DNA of 64,000 nt from an uncultured Oscillospiraceae bacterium (GCA_910579175.1 CAJTTB010000008.1:55604-119603); one strand, 5' to 3'. Shown: positions 37,032 through 46,958, counted from the stretch's first letter. Translations and numbers: made by a program. The notes: a model not told the origin generated them from the letters alone.

Positions 37032-37067
37032 AAAAAAACAGATAACCTTTTGGTTATCTGTTTTTTT
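37032..37067. terminator. bidirectional intrinsic terminator
   Basis: Perfect 16-bp stem (37032-37047 with 37052-37067), 4-base loop, A-tract and T-tract flanks; serves the convergent FGE-like and histidine kinase genes. Confidence 0.92.
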
Positions 37068-37073
37068 AAATTG

Positions 37074-38888
37074 CTATTTTCGAATGTAGTTCCAATTTGT
37101 TGTTTGGGAAGTGGGCGGTACAGGAATTAACACCTGCATATCAACAGGATTTTCCTGTGGAGGTGGTGTGGTTTCTACAATAGATGTTTGTTGTTTTTGT
37201 GTTTCTGTTTCTGGTGATGCCTGCTGAATGGGAAAGGCAATAATCACCTTGAATTGGTCACCGTCAATGATTAAATCAAATTTACCTCCGCAGGCTTGTG
37301 TAAATCCTTGAGCGATGGAAAGTCCTAAACCGCTGCCCTCGGTGCTTCTGGCTTTATCACCTCTGGAAAACCGTTCTAATATTTCTTCTTCATTAAAATC
37401 GATTTCATATCCAGCGGTGTTTTTTACACACAATTCGGCAATTCCATTGCTCTGTGTTAAATCAATAAAAATGCGTGTTCCCTTCATTGCGTATTTTAAA
37501 GCATTGTCAAAGATATTTTGTAGCACACGATACATTTTTCTGCCATCAGCATAGATGGGAATTGGTGGTTGGGCAATGTTTTGCTTAATAATCTGTCCAG
37601 ATTCTTCAATGCGATCTTCCATATCTGCTAGTGTTTGTATCACCAATTTGGACATATCGAGTTGTTCTTGTTGTAGTTCTGTGCTGCCGCTGGTAACTTT
37701 AGCAAGATCAAACAAATCTGCAACAATCTGTTTTAATCGGTCAGATTTTTGAGATAAGATGTTGACATAATCCCGTGCCTCGGGAGAAAGGGTTTCATCT
37801 TTAGACAATAAATTGACATAACTGATAATGGAAGTCAATGGCGTTTTGAGATCGTGAGAAACATTTGTCACAAGTTCAATTTTCATACGTTCACTTTTGA
37901 TGCGTTCATCTACATTGCGCTGAAATCCAGTACTGATATCAGAGAGTTTATAAGAAGTTTCAAACAATGGAGCGCTTGCTTTGATAATGGGTGTAAAATT
38001 GAGGTTTCCCTTGTGAATTTGATCTATCTGCCGAACAATCTGACCAATATCTTCATTGACTTTATTGTTGTGTTTTACAAACCAGGTAGTAGAGAAGATA
38101 AACACAACAGCATCTAATAACCATAATCCCATTGGGAAAAAATGCCCTACAACTGATAAATTGATAATCAACATAACCAATAAAATACCAATATAGATAA
38201 GTTGACGCAAAAAGATTTTTCTCTGAAATGGAATATCCGAAAATCGGCTGATATCTGAAACTTCTTTGACAGATTTTTGTGTCTTTTTGTAAGACCATTT
38301 GGCAAATTCAAAAATCTGACTGGAAAATTTTAGACAGATGCAGTTGTTGTTTTTTGCCTTGAGTTGACGTGCTATGGATAATACACAGCTAAGTACGATA
38401 ATACCACCAAAAAAGGCGAATATGATAGAGACCAGTAAACTACGCAGTAGTAGGATATTGAGATTGACATTTTGATAAAAGGAAAAAACGTCATGTACAA
38501 TTGTAAAATTCAGGCAGAGGATAATGGTTGTAATAGAGATAAGCAATAAAATTTCGATGGGTATTTTATCAATAGAGTGCAGATGTATTTGTTGATTGAC
38601 ACGATTGCGACCGCTGACAATTGTGGAAAGTGTCAACATTAAAAGCATCCATACCAGTGCGACAATAGAGATGGTCATAGCGATAAAAGAGCGATTGGAA
38701 TATTCCATGTATTCATAATATTGACTGAATACCACACTACATAGCGAGATAACAGCGCTGATAATGGTGAATGAATAAACAAAGAGTTTGATACCAAGGC
38801 TATATAATAAATTTCCCTTTGATGGTGTAATTGAATTGGCAAGCGCTGTATCGATATGGTCTTTTGGATAGTTTGTGAATTCTTCCAT
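37074..38888 (-). CDS. membrane sensor histidine kinase
   Basis: 604 residues. About five to six N-terminal membrane helices (within residues 25-265, in two groups separated by a cytoplasmic loop), then HisKA with VTNVSHDLKTPLTSIISYV and HATPase with NALKYAMKGTRI and GSGLGLSIAQGF. A proline-rich tail follows (about 565-604). The multi-helix sensor without a large external domain resembles intramembrane-sensing or cell-envelope kinases. It starts 26 bases after its response regulator on the same strand. Confidence 0.93.
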   Translation of the reverse strand: MEEFTNYPKDHIDTALANSITPSKGNLLYSLGIKLFVYSFTIISAVISLCSVVFSQYYEYMEYSNRSFIAMTISIVALVWMLLMLTLSTIVSGRNRVNQQIHLHSIDKIPIEILLLISITTIILCLNFTIVHDVFSFYQNVNLNILLLRSLLVSIIFAFFGGIIVLSCVLSIARQLKAKNNNCICLKFSSQIFEFAKWSYKKTQKSVKEVSDISRFSDIPFQRKIFLRQLIYIGILLVMLIINLSVVGHFFPMGLWLLDAVVFIFSTTWFVKHNNKVNEDIGQIVRQIDQIHKGNLNFTPIIKASAPLFETSYKLSDISTGFQRNVDERIKSERMKIELVTNVSHDLKTPLTSIISYVNLLSKDETLSPEARDYVNILSQKSDRLKQIVADLFDLAKVTSGSTELQQEQLDMSKLVIQTLADMEDRIEESGQIIKQNIAQPPIPIYADGRKMYRVLQNIFDNALKYAMKGTRIFIDLTQSNGIAELCVKNTAGYEIDFNEEEILERFSRGDKARSTEGSGLGLSIAQGFTQACGGKFDLIIDGDQFKVIIAFPIQQASPETETQKQQTSIVETTPPPQENPVDMQVLIPVPPTSQTTNWNYIRK

Positions 38889-38914
38889 TGTGATTTCCCC
38901 TTCTTACATATTTT

Positions 38915-39625
38915 TTAAATGCCATTTGGGTCGATTTTGTAACCAATTCCCCAAACGACTTTTAAATATTTTGGAATTTTTGGGTCAATTTCAATTTTTT
39001 CTCGAATATGACGAATATGAACCATAACGGTGTTTTCTACCGAATACGCATCTTCATTCCAAACACGACGATAAATTTCTTCCGCAGAAAACACCCGCCC
39101 TGCATTTATCATCAACAGTTCTAATATTTTGTATTCGGTGGCAGTCATCTTGACAGGTTCGTGATCCACATAAATTTGTTTTGCATTTCGATCAAGACTC
39201 AGACCGCCAATTTGGATATTTTCCTCTTGTTTTGATTTGTTGACATCACCTAAGCGCATATATCGGCGAAGTTGGGATTTTACTCTTGCCATTAATTCGG
39301 GCGGATTAAATGGTTTGGTTACATAATCGTCTGCGCCCATGGAAAGCCCTAAAATTTTATCGCTGTCTTCTGTTTTAGCGGATAAAATAATAATTGGAAT
39401 ATTTTTACTTTCTCGAATTTTCATGGTGGCAGATAGACCATCCATCTGTGGCATCATAACATCTAAAATCAATAATTGTACGCTCTGGGTCATTAAAACA
39501 TCCATTGCTTCTAATCCGTTATAGGCTTTTAAAACGTTTAAACCTTCCAACTCTAAAAGCCTTGCAATCGCTCTTACAATTTCTCGGTCGTCGTCTACTA
39601 CCAGCACGGTTGGAATTTCATTCAT
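38915..39625 (-). CDS. OmpR-family response regulator (VanR-like)
   Basis: 236 residues. Receiver with VVDDDREIVRAIARLLELEG, phospho-acceptor Asp in LLILDVMMPQMDGL, LSAKTEDSDKILGLSMGADD and Lys in YVTKPFNPPE. DNA-binding winged helix at the C-terminus (EYKILELLMINAGRVFSAEE). Paired with the kinase downstream. The start has AAGGAG at proper distance. VanR-like by overall pattern; no vancomycin-resistance genes are nearby, so that role should not be assumed. Confidence 0.94.
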   Translation of the reverse strand: MNEIPTVLVVDDDREIVRAIARLLELEGLNVLKAYNGLEAMDVLMTQSVQLLILDVMMPQMDGLSATMKIRESKNIPIIILSAKTEDSDKILGLSMGADDYVTKPFNPPELMARVKSQLRRYMRLGDVNKSKQEENIQIGGLSLDRNAKQIYVDHEPVKMTATEYKILELLMINAGRVFSAEEIYRRVWNEDAYSVENTVMVHIRHIREKIEIDPKIPKYLKVVWGIGYKIDPNGI

Positions 39626-39764
39626 GATTTTTCTCCTTGTTTTGTGAATTTTATTGTATGGTTAGGCTTTGTTGTTTCTTTTATTATAATGGATTGCACT
39701 GAAAATTTACAGGTGTTTTTCTTAATAATATCTTAAACAACTGTAATTGGATAGGACTGGTTGA

Positions 39765-40133
39765 TTATGTCTGATAAGCTATCACCACGGCGGCGGCATA
39801 GTGTTTGGTGTGGGTTAAGCTAATGCTAAATTGAAAATGATGTTGTTGTACAATCTGTTGTGCTTTTCCAGAAAATACAAGATAAGGTTTCCCCAATTGG
39901 TCGCGCAGCACAGAAACTTCTGACAGAGAAAATCCACGGATTCCCGTGCCAATGGATTTCGAAAAGGCCTCTTTGGCAGCAAAATTTGCTGCAATGGTTT
40001 GGGTGGGATCATGTTTGTTTGCAAATAATGATTGTTCTTGAGGTGAAAAAAACCTCGTTAAGAAACGAGGATTTTGAATACTTTTTTTGATTTGTTCGAG
40101 TTCTACTAAATCGATACCAGTTTGAATGTTCAC
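39765..40133 (-). CDS. acpS: holo-[acyl-carrier-protein] synthase
   Basis: 122 residues. AcpS transfers 4'-phosphopantetheine from CoA to acyl carrier protein. It shows the two signature motifs: GIDLVELEQIKKSI near the N-terminus and NFAAKEAFSKSIGTGIRGF. The GTG start at 40133 shares one base with the stop of the upstream DUF6106 gene, so translation is coupled. Confidence 0.95.
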   Translation of the reverse strand: MNIQTGIDLVELEQIKKSIQNPRFLTRFFSPQEQSLFANKHDPTQTIAANFAAKEAFSKSIGTGIRGFSLSEVSVLRDQLGKPYLVFSGKAQQIVQQHHFQFSISLTHTKHYAAAVVIAYQT

Positions 40134-40648
40134 TATTTTATCACGTTCTTCCTAATAAATTCCTTTGCGTGTTGTAAAATCTTTTCATTTGGATTAAATA
40201 CCAATAAGCAGTTTCCAAACTTTGGGTGGTCGGTAACCGCATAGTAGGTATTGGGGTCAGTTTCACTAGAGCAGGCAATGACACGACTTTGATAGTTGCG
40301 GTTTGCATGTTCTTCTGCACGGTAAAGTCCAAATTCTGTAAAAGCTCTGGTATTGACGGTGATGAGGCGTTTTCTTTTTCTTCTTGCAACAATTTTATCC
40401 ACATCAATTTCACCATTGGTTAAGATATATTCGTATTCTACACTCATATTGGTGAGCAGGTACCAACTTCCATAGCAAACGCCTGCTGCTAACAACAATC
40501 CAAACGTTCCCATAACCGGAAAAAACCCCGGCAAAATAATCATAAAAGCAAAAATTAAAATCAGCGCTGCAATGATAATCCCCACTTTTTTAAGGGTATC
40601 AATTGGTGTATTTTTTTTTGCTACAATTTGTTCAAAAAAGACATCCAT
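40133..40648 (-). CDS. DUF6106-like membrane protein
   Basis: 171 residues. Two membrane helices at about 20-42 and 45-68, followed by a soluble domain with VEYEYILTNGEIDVDKIVAR, basic RRKRKR, and a C-terminal AKEFIRKN. I recall this pattern from the DUF6106 family of Clostridia; its function is unknown to me. It is the first gene of a two-gene unit with acpS. Confidence 0.7.
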   Translation of the reverse strand: MDVFFEQIVAKKNTPIDTLKKVGIIIAALILIFAFMIILPGFFPVMGTFGLLLAAGVCYGSWYLLTNMSVEYEYILTNGEIDVDKIVARRKRKRLITVNTRAFTEFGLYRAEEHANRNYQSRVIACSSETDPNTYYAVTDHPKFGNCLLVFNPNEKILQHAKEFIRKNVIK

Positions 40649-40760
40649 CTTATAAGCTCCTTTATACTATCCAATTGTAATGATGATAGCTTTGGTTAAA
40701 TTTTATTTATATTATAGTGTATTTTCAAAAAATATTCAATCTATTTTGTGGAATTCACAG

Positions 40761-40789
40761 TTGAAAAAATGTAAAAAATTTGTTATATT
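40761..40789 (+). promoter_or_regulatory. promoter of the T-box pheST operon
   Basis: TTGAAA (40761-40766), 17-base spacer, TATATT (40784-40789). The T-box leader begins about 8 bases later. Confidence 0.75.
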
Positions 40790-40796
40790 AGTAATA

Positions 40797-41085
40797 TAAA
40801 TTCTAAAAAACACGATGATTAAGAAAAGTAAATGCCAATTTTGTGATATCAGAGAGAATCTGTCACCGGCTGAAAGCAGATTTGATACAAGTGGTATTGA
40901 AGTTCCCTTATGAGTGGTTTTGCTGAACAAATCAAGTTGATTTTATTAGGTGAAAACGGCAATCACCTCCGTTATCAGGTGGCAATGAGTGCTAGAGATT
41001 TTTGAAAAAAGAGATCACTGGAATCAGGGTGGTACCGCGAAGTATCGTTCTTCGTCCCTATCAGAGATAGGGACGGAGTTTTTTT
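40797..41085 (+). promoter_or_regulatory. T-box leader, phenylalanine type
   Basis: The T-box sequence AGGGTGGTACCGCG is exact at 41026-41039. It is followed by a 10-bp terminator (41053-41062 with 41066-41075) and a T-tract. Uncharged tRNA pairing with the T-box would form the antiterminator. The stem I region contains GAAGTTCCC, with a TTC specifier at 40903-40905, matching tRNA-Phe and the downstream pheS-pheT. Confidence 0.92.
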
Positions 41086-41141
41086 ATGCAAAAAATAGTG
41101 TTTTTAGAAGAAATGGATAAAGCAAAAAGGAGTTTCATTTT

Positions 41142-42161
41142 ATGAAAAATATGTTAGAGCAGATTAAACATACTGCCGTTGATGCGTTGGAGCATTGCAG
41201 TAATCTCAAGTTTTTAGAAGACTTAAGAGTTCAGTATCTTGGAAAGAAGGGGGAACTGACCCAAATTTTAAAACAGATGGGGAAGTTGTCAGCAGAAGAA
41301 CGTCCAGTGATTGGACAGCTTGCAAATGAAGTACGTGCAAAGATTGAAGAAGAGATTTCTGTGCGTATGAAGCAGTTAAAAGAAGAAAAATTACAAAATC
41401 AGTTACAAGCTGAAAAAATTGACGTCACAATGCCGGGGAAAAAATTTGATATTGGGAAAAAACATCCATTGACCCTAGTGATGGACGAAATCAAAGAAAT
41501 CTTTTTGGGAATGGGATTTGATGTGGTAGATGGTCCAGAAGTGGAATTGGATTATTATAATTTTGAGGCGCTTAACATTCCCAAAGACCATCCGGCAAGA
41601 GATACACAAGATACCTTTTATATCAATGACAATGTGGTTTTACGTACCCAAACCTCACCAGTTCAAATTCGCACCATGGAACAGAAAAAACCGCCAATTC
41701 GCATGATCTCTCCAGGGCGCGTCTATCGTTCTGATGCACTGGATGCAACGCATTCCCCTGTATTCCATCAAATCGAGGGCTTGGTAGTGGATAAAAATGT
41801 TACAATGTCTGATCTAAAGGGTACGCTAGAGATGTTTGTAAAGAGTCTTTATGGGGAAGATTCTGTTGTTCGTTTTCGTCCACATCACTTTCCATTTACA
41901 GAGCCGTCTGCTGAGATGGATGTAATGTGCTTTAACTGTCATGGAAAAGGCTGCCGCATCTGTAAGGGCGAAGGCTGGATTGAAATTTTAGGAGCGGGTA
42001 TGGTTCACCCCAAAGTACTGCAAAACTGCAACATTGACCCAGAAGAATATTCCGGTTTTGCCTTTGGAATGGGCTTGGAGCGTGTGGTAATGAGAAGATT
42101 TGCAATCGATGATATTCGCATGTTCTTTGACAATGATATGCGCTTTTTAAATCAATTCTAA
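41142..42161 (+). CDS. pheS: phenylalanyl-tRNA synthetase alpha subunit
   Basis: 339 residues. Class II catalytic subunit; N-terminal coiled coil, then LTLVMDEIKEIFLGMGFDVV, DTFYINDNVVLRTQTSPVQI (motif 2 region), and FGMGLERVVM (motif 3). A Cys cluster (CFNCHGKGCRICKGEGW) is present as in many bacterial PheS. Ribosome site AAGGAG. Expressed under the T-box element with pheT. Confidence 0.97.
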   Translation: MKNMLEQIKHTAVDALEHCSNLKFLEDLRVQYLGKKGELTQILKQMGKLSAEERPVIGQLANEVRAKIEEEISVRMKQLKEEKLQNQLQAEKIDVTMPGKKFDIGKKHPLTLVMDEIKEIFLGMGFDVVDGPEVELDYYNFEALNIPKDHPARDTQDTFYINDNVVLRTQTSPVQIRTMEQKKPPIRMISPGRVYRSDALDATHSPVFHQIEGLVVDKNVTMSDLKGTLEMFVKSLYGEDSVVRFRPHHFPFTEPSAEMDVMCFNCHGKGCRICKGEGWIEILGAGMVHPKVLQNCNIDPEEYSGFAFGMGLERVVMRRFAIDDIRMFFDNDMRFLNQF

Positions 42162-42213
42162 ATAGGTCAACAGATAAAAATAAGAAAAACTGTAATACTG
42201 ATAGGAGTAGACT

Positions 42214-44595
42214 ATGAATTTATCAATGAAATGGCTGTCTGATTATGTTGATATTGGCAGCATAAGTCCAAAACAATTTGCAGATGACTTGACTATGTCA
42301 GGTTCTAAGGTAGAAGGTTATGAAGTAGAAGGGGCTGCAATTTCCAATGTTGTAGTAGGCAAGGTGCTTTCTATAGAAAAACACCCCGATGCAGATAAAT
42401 TGGTAGTGTGTCAGATAGATGTAGGAGAACAACAACCAATTCAGATTGTAACTGGAGCAACCAATGTGGTAGTTGGCGCGTTGGTTCCCTGTTGCTTGGA
42501 CAATGCAACCCTTCCAGATGGGAAAAAAATCAAAAAGGGAAAACTCAGAGGGGTAGTCAGTCAAGGAATGATGTGTTCTTTGGGAGAACTGGGATTGACG
42601 GTCAATGATTTTCCCTATGCAATTGAAGATGGTATTTTTTTGATTCAGGAAGATTGTAATCCTGGTCAAGATATTCAATCTGCCATTGGATTAAACGATA
42701 CCAGTGTAGAATTTGAAATTACTTCCAATCGTCCCGATTGCCTTTCTGTCATTGGATTGGCACGTGAAACGGCAGCGACTTATCAATTGCCATTGACTGT
42801 TTCATATCCAACGGTAAAGGGTTGTGGAGATGACATCAAAAACTATTTAAAGGTGGAAATTCAAAACCCTGAGTTGTGCCCCCGCTATACTGCAAAGGTT
42901 GTCAAAAATGTTAAAATTCAACCTTCTCCAAGATGGATGCGTGAACGTTTGCGCGCAAGTGGCGTCCGTCCAATCAATAATCTGGTGGATATTACAAATT
43001 ATGTTATGTTAGAGTATGGTCAACCTATGCACGCATTTGATTTGAAGTATGTCAAGGGAAATCATATTATTGTGCGCAATGCCAAAGCAGGGGAAACCAT
43101 GATGACCTTAGATGGCATCGATCGTATCTTTGGACCAGAAATGCTGGTGATTGCAGATGAAGAAAGCCCAGTGGCAGTAGCTGGCGTAATGGGTGGAGAG
43201 TTTAGCGGTATTATGGAAGATACCAATGTTGTGGTATTTGAGTCTGCCAATTTCCAAGGCAGCAGTGTGCGTATGACTGCGAAAAAGTTGGGTATGAGAA
43301 CCGATGCTTCTTCACGCTATGAGAAGGGAATTTCTCCAGAAAGCACGATGGAATGTGTGCTAAGAGCCTGTGAATTGGTAGAATTATTGGGTGCTGGTGA
43401 AGTGGTAGATGGTGTGATTGATGTGGACTATTCTGACAAGACACCTAAGACCGTTGCATTTACGCCCGATTGGATCAATCAGTTTTTGGGAACCGATATT
43501 TCAGAAGAAGATATGAAAAAGACTTTATTGTCTTTGGGCTTCCAGTTGGAAAATCAAATCATTACAGTTCCATATTTCCGGGTTGATATCGAGCATAAAG
43601 CGGATATTGCAGAGGAAGTTGCCCGCATTTATGGTTATAATCGCATTCCAACAACAGCGCTTACAGGTATTTCTCGTGGAGTCGTAACACCACAACAAAA
43701 ATTTGAACGCGCTATCAATGATACGATGTTGTCCTTGGGTTGCTTTGAAATTATGACTTATTCTTTTATCAGTCCAAAGTATTATGACAATATTATGTTG
43801 CCAGCAGATAGCCAGTTGAGAAATTCTGTGGTAATTTCAAATCCCCTTGGTGAAGATACCAGTATGATGCGCACCACTACGATTCCATCTATGATGGAGA
43901 TTATTTCTAAAAATTACAACAATCGAAATCCACATCTGTGGGCATTTGAGATTGGAAATGAATATTATCCAATTGAAACACAAGTACTTCCAAAAGAATC
44001 TAAAAAGCTGACCATTGGTTTATATGGAAATGATGCTGACTTTTATACATTAAAGGGTATGACAGATACATTGTTGGATCGCCTTTGTGTGTATGAGATA
44101 GATGTTCAGCCATGTACCACACATGCTACCTTTCATCCGGGACGCTGTGCAGTGCTTGTAAAGGATGGAAGAGAAATTGGAATTTTGGGAGAAATCCATC
44201 CAAAAGTCTGTGAAAATTACAGCGTAGGAACAAAGGTATATTTGGCGAAGTTGGATGTAGAGGCTTTGATGGAGCTTTCCAATGCGAAAAAGACTTATCA
44301 TGCACTTCCAAAATATCCTGCTAGTGTGCGCGATTTAAGTCTTGTTTGTGATAAGGATTTACCAATTGTACAGATTGAAAAGACCATTCAGCAAGCTGCT
44401 GGAAAAATTTTAGAAAAGGTAGAGCTATTTGATGTCTATTATAGCGAACAATTGGGACAGGATAAAAAATCAGTTGCTTATTCTATTGTAATGCGCTCCA
44501 GTGAGGCAACTTTGACCGATGAAGAAGCGGATAATGCAGTAAAACGCATCTTAAAACAACTTGAAAAGATACAAGTCTTTTTAAGACAATCCTAG
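42214..44595 (+). CDS. pheT: phenylalanyl-tRNA synthetase beta subunit
   Basis: 793 residues. Domain order: N-terminal tRNA-binding OB domain (~40-150), B3/B4 editing domain with a SNRPDCLSVIGLARETAATY-type motif, B5 (EDMKKTLLSLGFQ), the core, and a C-terminal ferredoxin-fold anticodon-binding domain (PKYPASVRDLSLVCDKDLP). It forms the heterotetramer with PheS and hydrolyses mischarged Tyr-tRNA-Phe. Confidence 0.97.
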   Translation: MNLSMKWLSDYVDIGSISPKQFADDLTMSGSKVEGYEVEGAAISNVVVGKVLSIEKHPDADKLVVCQIDVGEQQPIQIVTGATNVVVGALVPCCLDNATLPDGKKIKKGKLRGVVSQGMMCSLGELGLTVNDFPYAIEDGIFLIQEDCNPGQDIQSAIGLNDTSVEFEITSNRPDCLSVIGLARETAATYQLPLTVSYPTVKGCGDDIKNYLKVEIQNPELCPRYTAKVVKNVKIQPSPRWMRERLRASGVRPINNLVDITNYVMLEYGQPMHAFDLKYVKGNHIIVRNAKAGETMMTLDGIDRIFGPEMLVIADEESPVAVAGVMGGEFSGIMEDTNVVVFESANFQGSSVRMTAKKLGMRTDASSRYEKGISPESTMECVLRACELVELLGAGEVVDGVIDVDYSDKTPKTVAFTPDWINQFLGTDISEEDMKKTLLSLGFQLENQIITVPYFRVDIEHKADIAEEVARIYGYNRIPTTALTGISRGVVTPQQKFERAINDTMLSLGCFEIMTYSFISPKYYDNIMLPADSQLRNSVVISNPLGEDTSMMRTTTIPSMMEIISKNYNNRNPHLWAFEIGNEYYPIETQVLPKESKKLTIGLYGNDADFYTLKGMTDTLLDRLCVYEIDVQPCTTHATFHPGRCAVLVKDGREIGILGEIHPKVCENYSVGTKVYLAKLDVEALMELSNAKKTYHALPKYPASVRDLSLVCDKDLPIVQIEKTIQQAAGKILEKVELFDVYYSEQLGQDKKSVAYSIVMRSSEATLTDEEADNAVKRILKQLEKIQVFLRQS

Positions 44596-44708
44596 TAAAA
44601 TTACAGAAAATAGTTTCCTTTCAAAAATGCTTTTGGTTCCATCTGAAAAATAGCATAACCTACAACAAGACGAAAGTAGTATTGTGATAATAATAAAATT
44701 TTGTAAAG

Positions 44709-44733
44709 AAAACAAGAAAAGTCTTGTTTTTTT
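44709..44733 (+). terminator. probable terminator of pheST
   Basis: Nine-bp, AT-rich stem (44709-44717 with 44722-44730) with a 4-base loop and a T-tract. It overlaps the -35 element of the ireB promoter. Confidence 0.6.
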
Positions 44734-44751
44734 AGCAGAATGAAGTATAAT
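44724..44751 (+). promoter_or_regulatory. promoter of ireB
   Basis: TTGTTT (44724-44729), 16-base spacer, TATAAT (44746-44751). Confidence 0.65.
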
Positions 44752-44783
44752 AGTAAATATCAATCTTGTGGGAGGTATCTTGA

Positions 44784-45029
44784 ATGATGGATAAGACTAT
44801 GACCTTTTCTGTAAAAGATGAAAAAGAAACAGAAATGAAACGAATTTTAACAACTGTATATGATGCTCTACGTCAAAAAGGATATAACCCTATCAACCAG
44901 ATTGTTGGCTATATTTTATCAGAGGATCCGACTTATATTACAACGTATAACAATGCCAGAAGTTTGATTCGCCATGTAGATCGCGATGAATTATTGCAAG
45001 TAATGGTAAAATCTTATTTGACCAAGTAG
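44784..45029 (+). CDS. ireB: IreB family regulatory phosphoprotein
   Basis: 81 residues, the family's typical size (formerly DUF965/UPF0297). The pattern TMTFSVKDEKETEMKRILTT, GYNPINQIVGYILSEDPTYI and ARSLIRHVDRDELL is characteristic. In Enterococcus IreB is phosphorylated by the kinase IreK and dampens cephalosporin resistance; its role in Clostridia is not established. GGGAGG precedes the start; a second ATG follows directly at 44787. Confidence 0.93.
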   Translation: MMDKTMTFSVKDEKETEMKRILTTVYDALRQKGYNPINQIVGYILSEDPTYITTYNNARSLIRHVDRDELLQVMVKSYLTK

Positions 45030-45075
45030 TGGCAGATAGATGGTTTATATGTTTCTTCTTTCTTTTTAGGAATCA

Positions 45076-45105
45076 AAAAGACCGTTGCAGTGATACTGCA
45101 ACGGT
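45076..45105. terminator. bidirectional intrinsic terminator
   Basis: Ten-bp GC-containing stem ACCGTTGCAG (45081-45090) / CTGCAACGGT (45096-45105), with A/T flanks; between ireB (+) and the convergent ArsR-type gene (-). Confidence 0.88.
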
Positions 45106-45110
45106 TTTAT

Positions 45111-46037
45111 TTATAGGTTGATTTCATAAGTCACCTGTACTTTAATGTTTTGATTGTGATTTCCAAAACCTTTTCCAAAGAGTGTCATACCACCAATATG
45201 TTTGCTTTGCTCCATAACAGCAAATTTTAATTTTAGTTCACTTTTGGAATCCAGTTTTAAACTTTGAATGGTAACATTTGAAATTTGTTGACCATCTAAA
45301 TAAGTTCCAGTAGCATTGATGGATAACAATTTTAAAAGACCATATTGATTCCAATAGGAGGGCCACCAATTGGGTGAATAAATCCCCCTTTTGTTGCCAA
45401 AATCGCCAGGACTTGTCCAATAACCCAATGGAATATCATTAAAATAAAAGTAGATGTCACTGGGCCAATTTTCTTGTGTACCGGGAGCTTCGGAAGAAAT
45501 TTCAAAGGAAAATTGAAGTTCTGTGGGAGTTTGCCCCATCTTTAGATAGTTTGGAATGCGGTATTCTAAAAAGCCTTTGGAAAGCCATAAGATTCCCGCA
45601 TCAACGTGCATTGGAGAATCGAAATAACGGTTGTCATCCACTTCTCCAATAATGGCAGAGGTCGTACAGATTCCACAGGTAGGAGAGGCCAGATAATTGG
45701 AGTATTGACCAATTGGAATTTCTGTCTCATAGGAGTTTTTGCATTTCTTTTGATTGTTAAGGTTGATTAAAAATTGATTTTCCTTTAAAGAACAAGTCTT
45801 TTGGGAGCCTCTTTTACCGGAAGTATGTTCAATATCAATGATTCCCGATTCCAATAAAATTTTAATATGTGAAGTCATTGCACCGTTTGTGACTCCCAGA
45901 CACTCTGATAATTCATTTAAATTCATTTTGTGATGTTTGTTTAGTAGTTTTATAATATCTATGCGAAGCTCTGAACTAAGTGCTTTACAAACTATGAGTG
46001 CATCGTCCAGTTGGCTGATTTCTTTCAAACTATTCAA
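45111..46037 (-). CDS. ArsR-type transcriptional regulator with large C-terminal domain
   Basis: 308 residues. Residues 10-75 form an ArsR-like winged helix (ALSSELRIDIIKLLNKHHKM, then LSECLGVTNGAMTSHIKILL). The remaining ~220 residues include CGICTTSAIIGEVDDNRYFD and aromatic stretches such as WPSDIYFYFNDIPLGYW and NWWPSYWNQYG. This pattern suggests a beta-rich ligand-binding domain, possibly carbohydrate-sensing. I do not recognise a named family. Gene neighbours (AraC regulator, GH4 glycosidase) fit a sugar-response role, but this is inference. Confidence 0.75.
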   Translation of the reverse strand: MNSLKEISQLDDALIVCKALSSELRIDIIKLLNKHHKMNLNELSECLGVTNGAMTSHIKILLESGIIDIEHTSGKRGSQKTCSLKENQFLINLNNQKKCKNSYETEIPIGQYSNYLASPTCGICTTSAIIGEVDDNRYFDSPMHVDAGILWLSKGFLEYRIPNYLKMGQTPTELQFSFEISSEAPGTQENWPSDIYFYFNDIPLGYWTSPGDFGNKRGIYSPNWWPSYWNQYGLLKLLSINATGTYLDGQQISNVTIQSLKLDSKSELKLKFAVMEQSKHIGGMTLFGKGFGNHNQNIKVQVTYEINL

Positions 46038-46133
46038 CCTCCCGATATGTTATCCATAATAAAATTATTATATCATAAAATAAAAGTTTAGTAAAGATAA
46101 CAATCTGAAAGTTATTTTGAAAAACAATAAAAT

Positions 46134-46958
46134 TTATCGACCTTTTTGATAGCGAGAACGATACTGCGCAGGAGTGATGGAATAGTGATGATGAAAGTGC
46201 TTGTAAAATGCAGGCGTATCTTTAAAACCACAGGAATAGGAGATTTCAGTAATGCTCATTGTGCTGCTTTCCAACAGTTTACAGGCAATGTGTAGACGAT
46301 ATTGAATGAGATACTGTTGCGGAGAGATGTGATTGACCTGCATAAAAATTTTATAAAGATAGGTGCGGTCAATTCCGATGTGTTTGGCGATGTCGCCAAT
46401 TTTAATCGAATAGCTGTAGTTGTGTCTGATAAAATCAATTGCCTTATCAGAATAGCTTTTGTCAAAGGTCTTTGGGCTTTGTTTGATCTGTTGCATTTGA
46501 GAAAAGACCAGATAAAGATATCCCATTGCTTCATATTCGTTTAGTTGGGATTGTTCAAATACTTGAATTAACTTCATCAGATTATCCTGAAACTTTCCAT
46601 TGCTGTGGTCGGTAAAGATGGGGTTTTTTTCCGAGAGATTGCAGTGAGATAGGATGGTTTTGACTTCATAGCCGTCAAATCCAAACCAACAATAGTTCCA
46701 AGGGGATTGTTTATCAGCGACATAATAGGTGGATTCTCCAGGACAGATTAAAAATCCTTGCCCTTGTTTGAGAGAATAGGAAGTGTGGCTGGTGTGGTAT
46801 TCTCCATATCCACTCAAAATATAGTGAAATAAGTAATGTGGTCGCACGGCTGGTCCAAAACTGTGCCCTGGAGCACAATTTTCCCAACCGCATTGATAGA
46901 GTGTCAGAGAGCTACTGACGTATAAAGGTGTGTCGATAAGATATTCATAGGTGTTCAT
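46134..46958 (-). CDS. AraC-family transcriptional regulator
   Basis: About 274 residues from ATG 46958, behind a strong GGAGG; the longer frame upstream is unsupported. Cupin-type N-terminal sensor (RPHYLFHYILSGYGEYH, QGQGFLICPG), then two C-terminal helix-turn-helix motifs (IGDIAKHIGIDRTYLYKIF and MSITEISYSCGFKDTPAFYK), ending in the AraC signature SITPAQYRSRY. Divergent from the GH4 glycosidase gene, so it most likely activates it. Confidence 0.92.
   Translation of the reverse strand: MNTYEYLIDTPLYVSSSLTLYQCGWENCAPGHSFGPAVRPHYLFHYILSGYGEYHTSHTSYSLKQGQGFLICPGESTYYVADKQSPWNYCWFGFDGYEVKTILSHCNLSEKNPIFTDHSNGKFQDNLMKLIQVFEQSQLNEYEAMGYLYLVFSQMQQIKQSPKTFDKSYSDKAIDFIRHNYSYSIKIGDIAKHIGIDRTYLYKIFMQVNHISPQQYLIQYRLHIACKLLESSTMSITEISYSCGFKDTPAFYKHFHHHYSITPAQYRSRYQKGR

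Noticed and set aside
38915..39625. Vancomycin-resistance locus suggested by VanR/VanS-like proteins
   Set aside because: No vanH/A/X, ligase or peptidase genes lie nearby; similarity is only at family level.
40797..41085. The pheS leader considered as a novel riboswitch
   Set aside because: The AGGGTGGTACCGCG T-box and TTC specifier identify a known tRNA-sensing leader.
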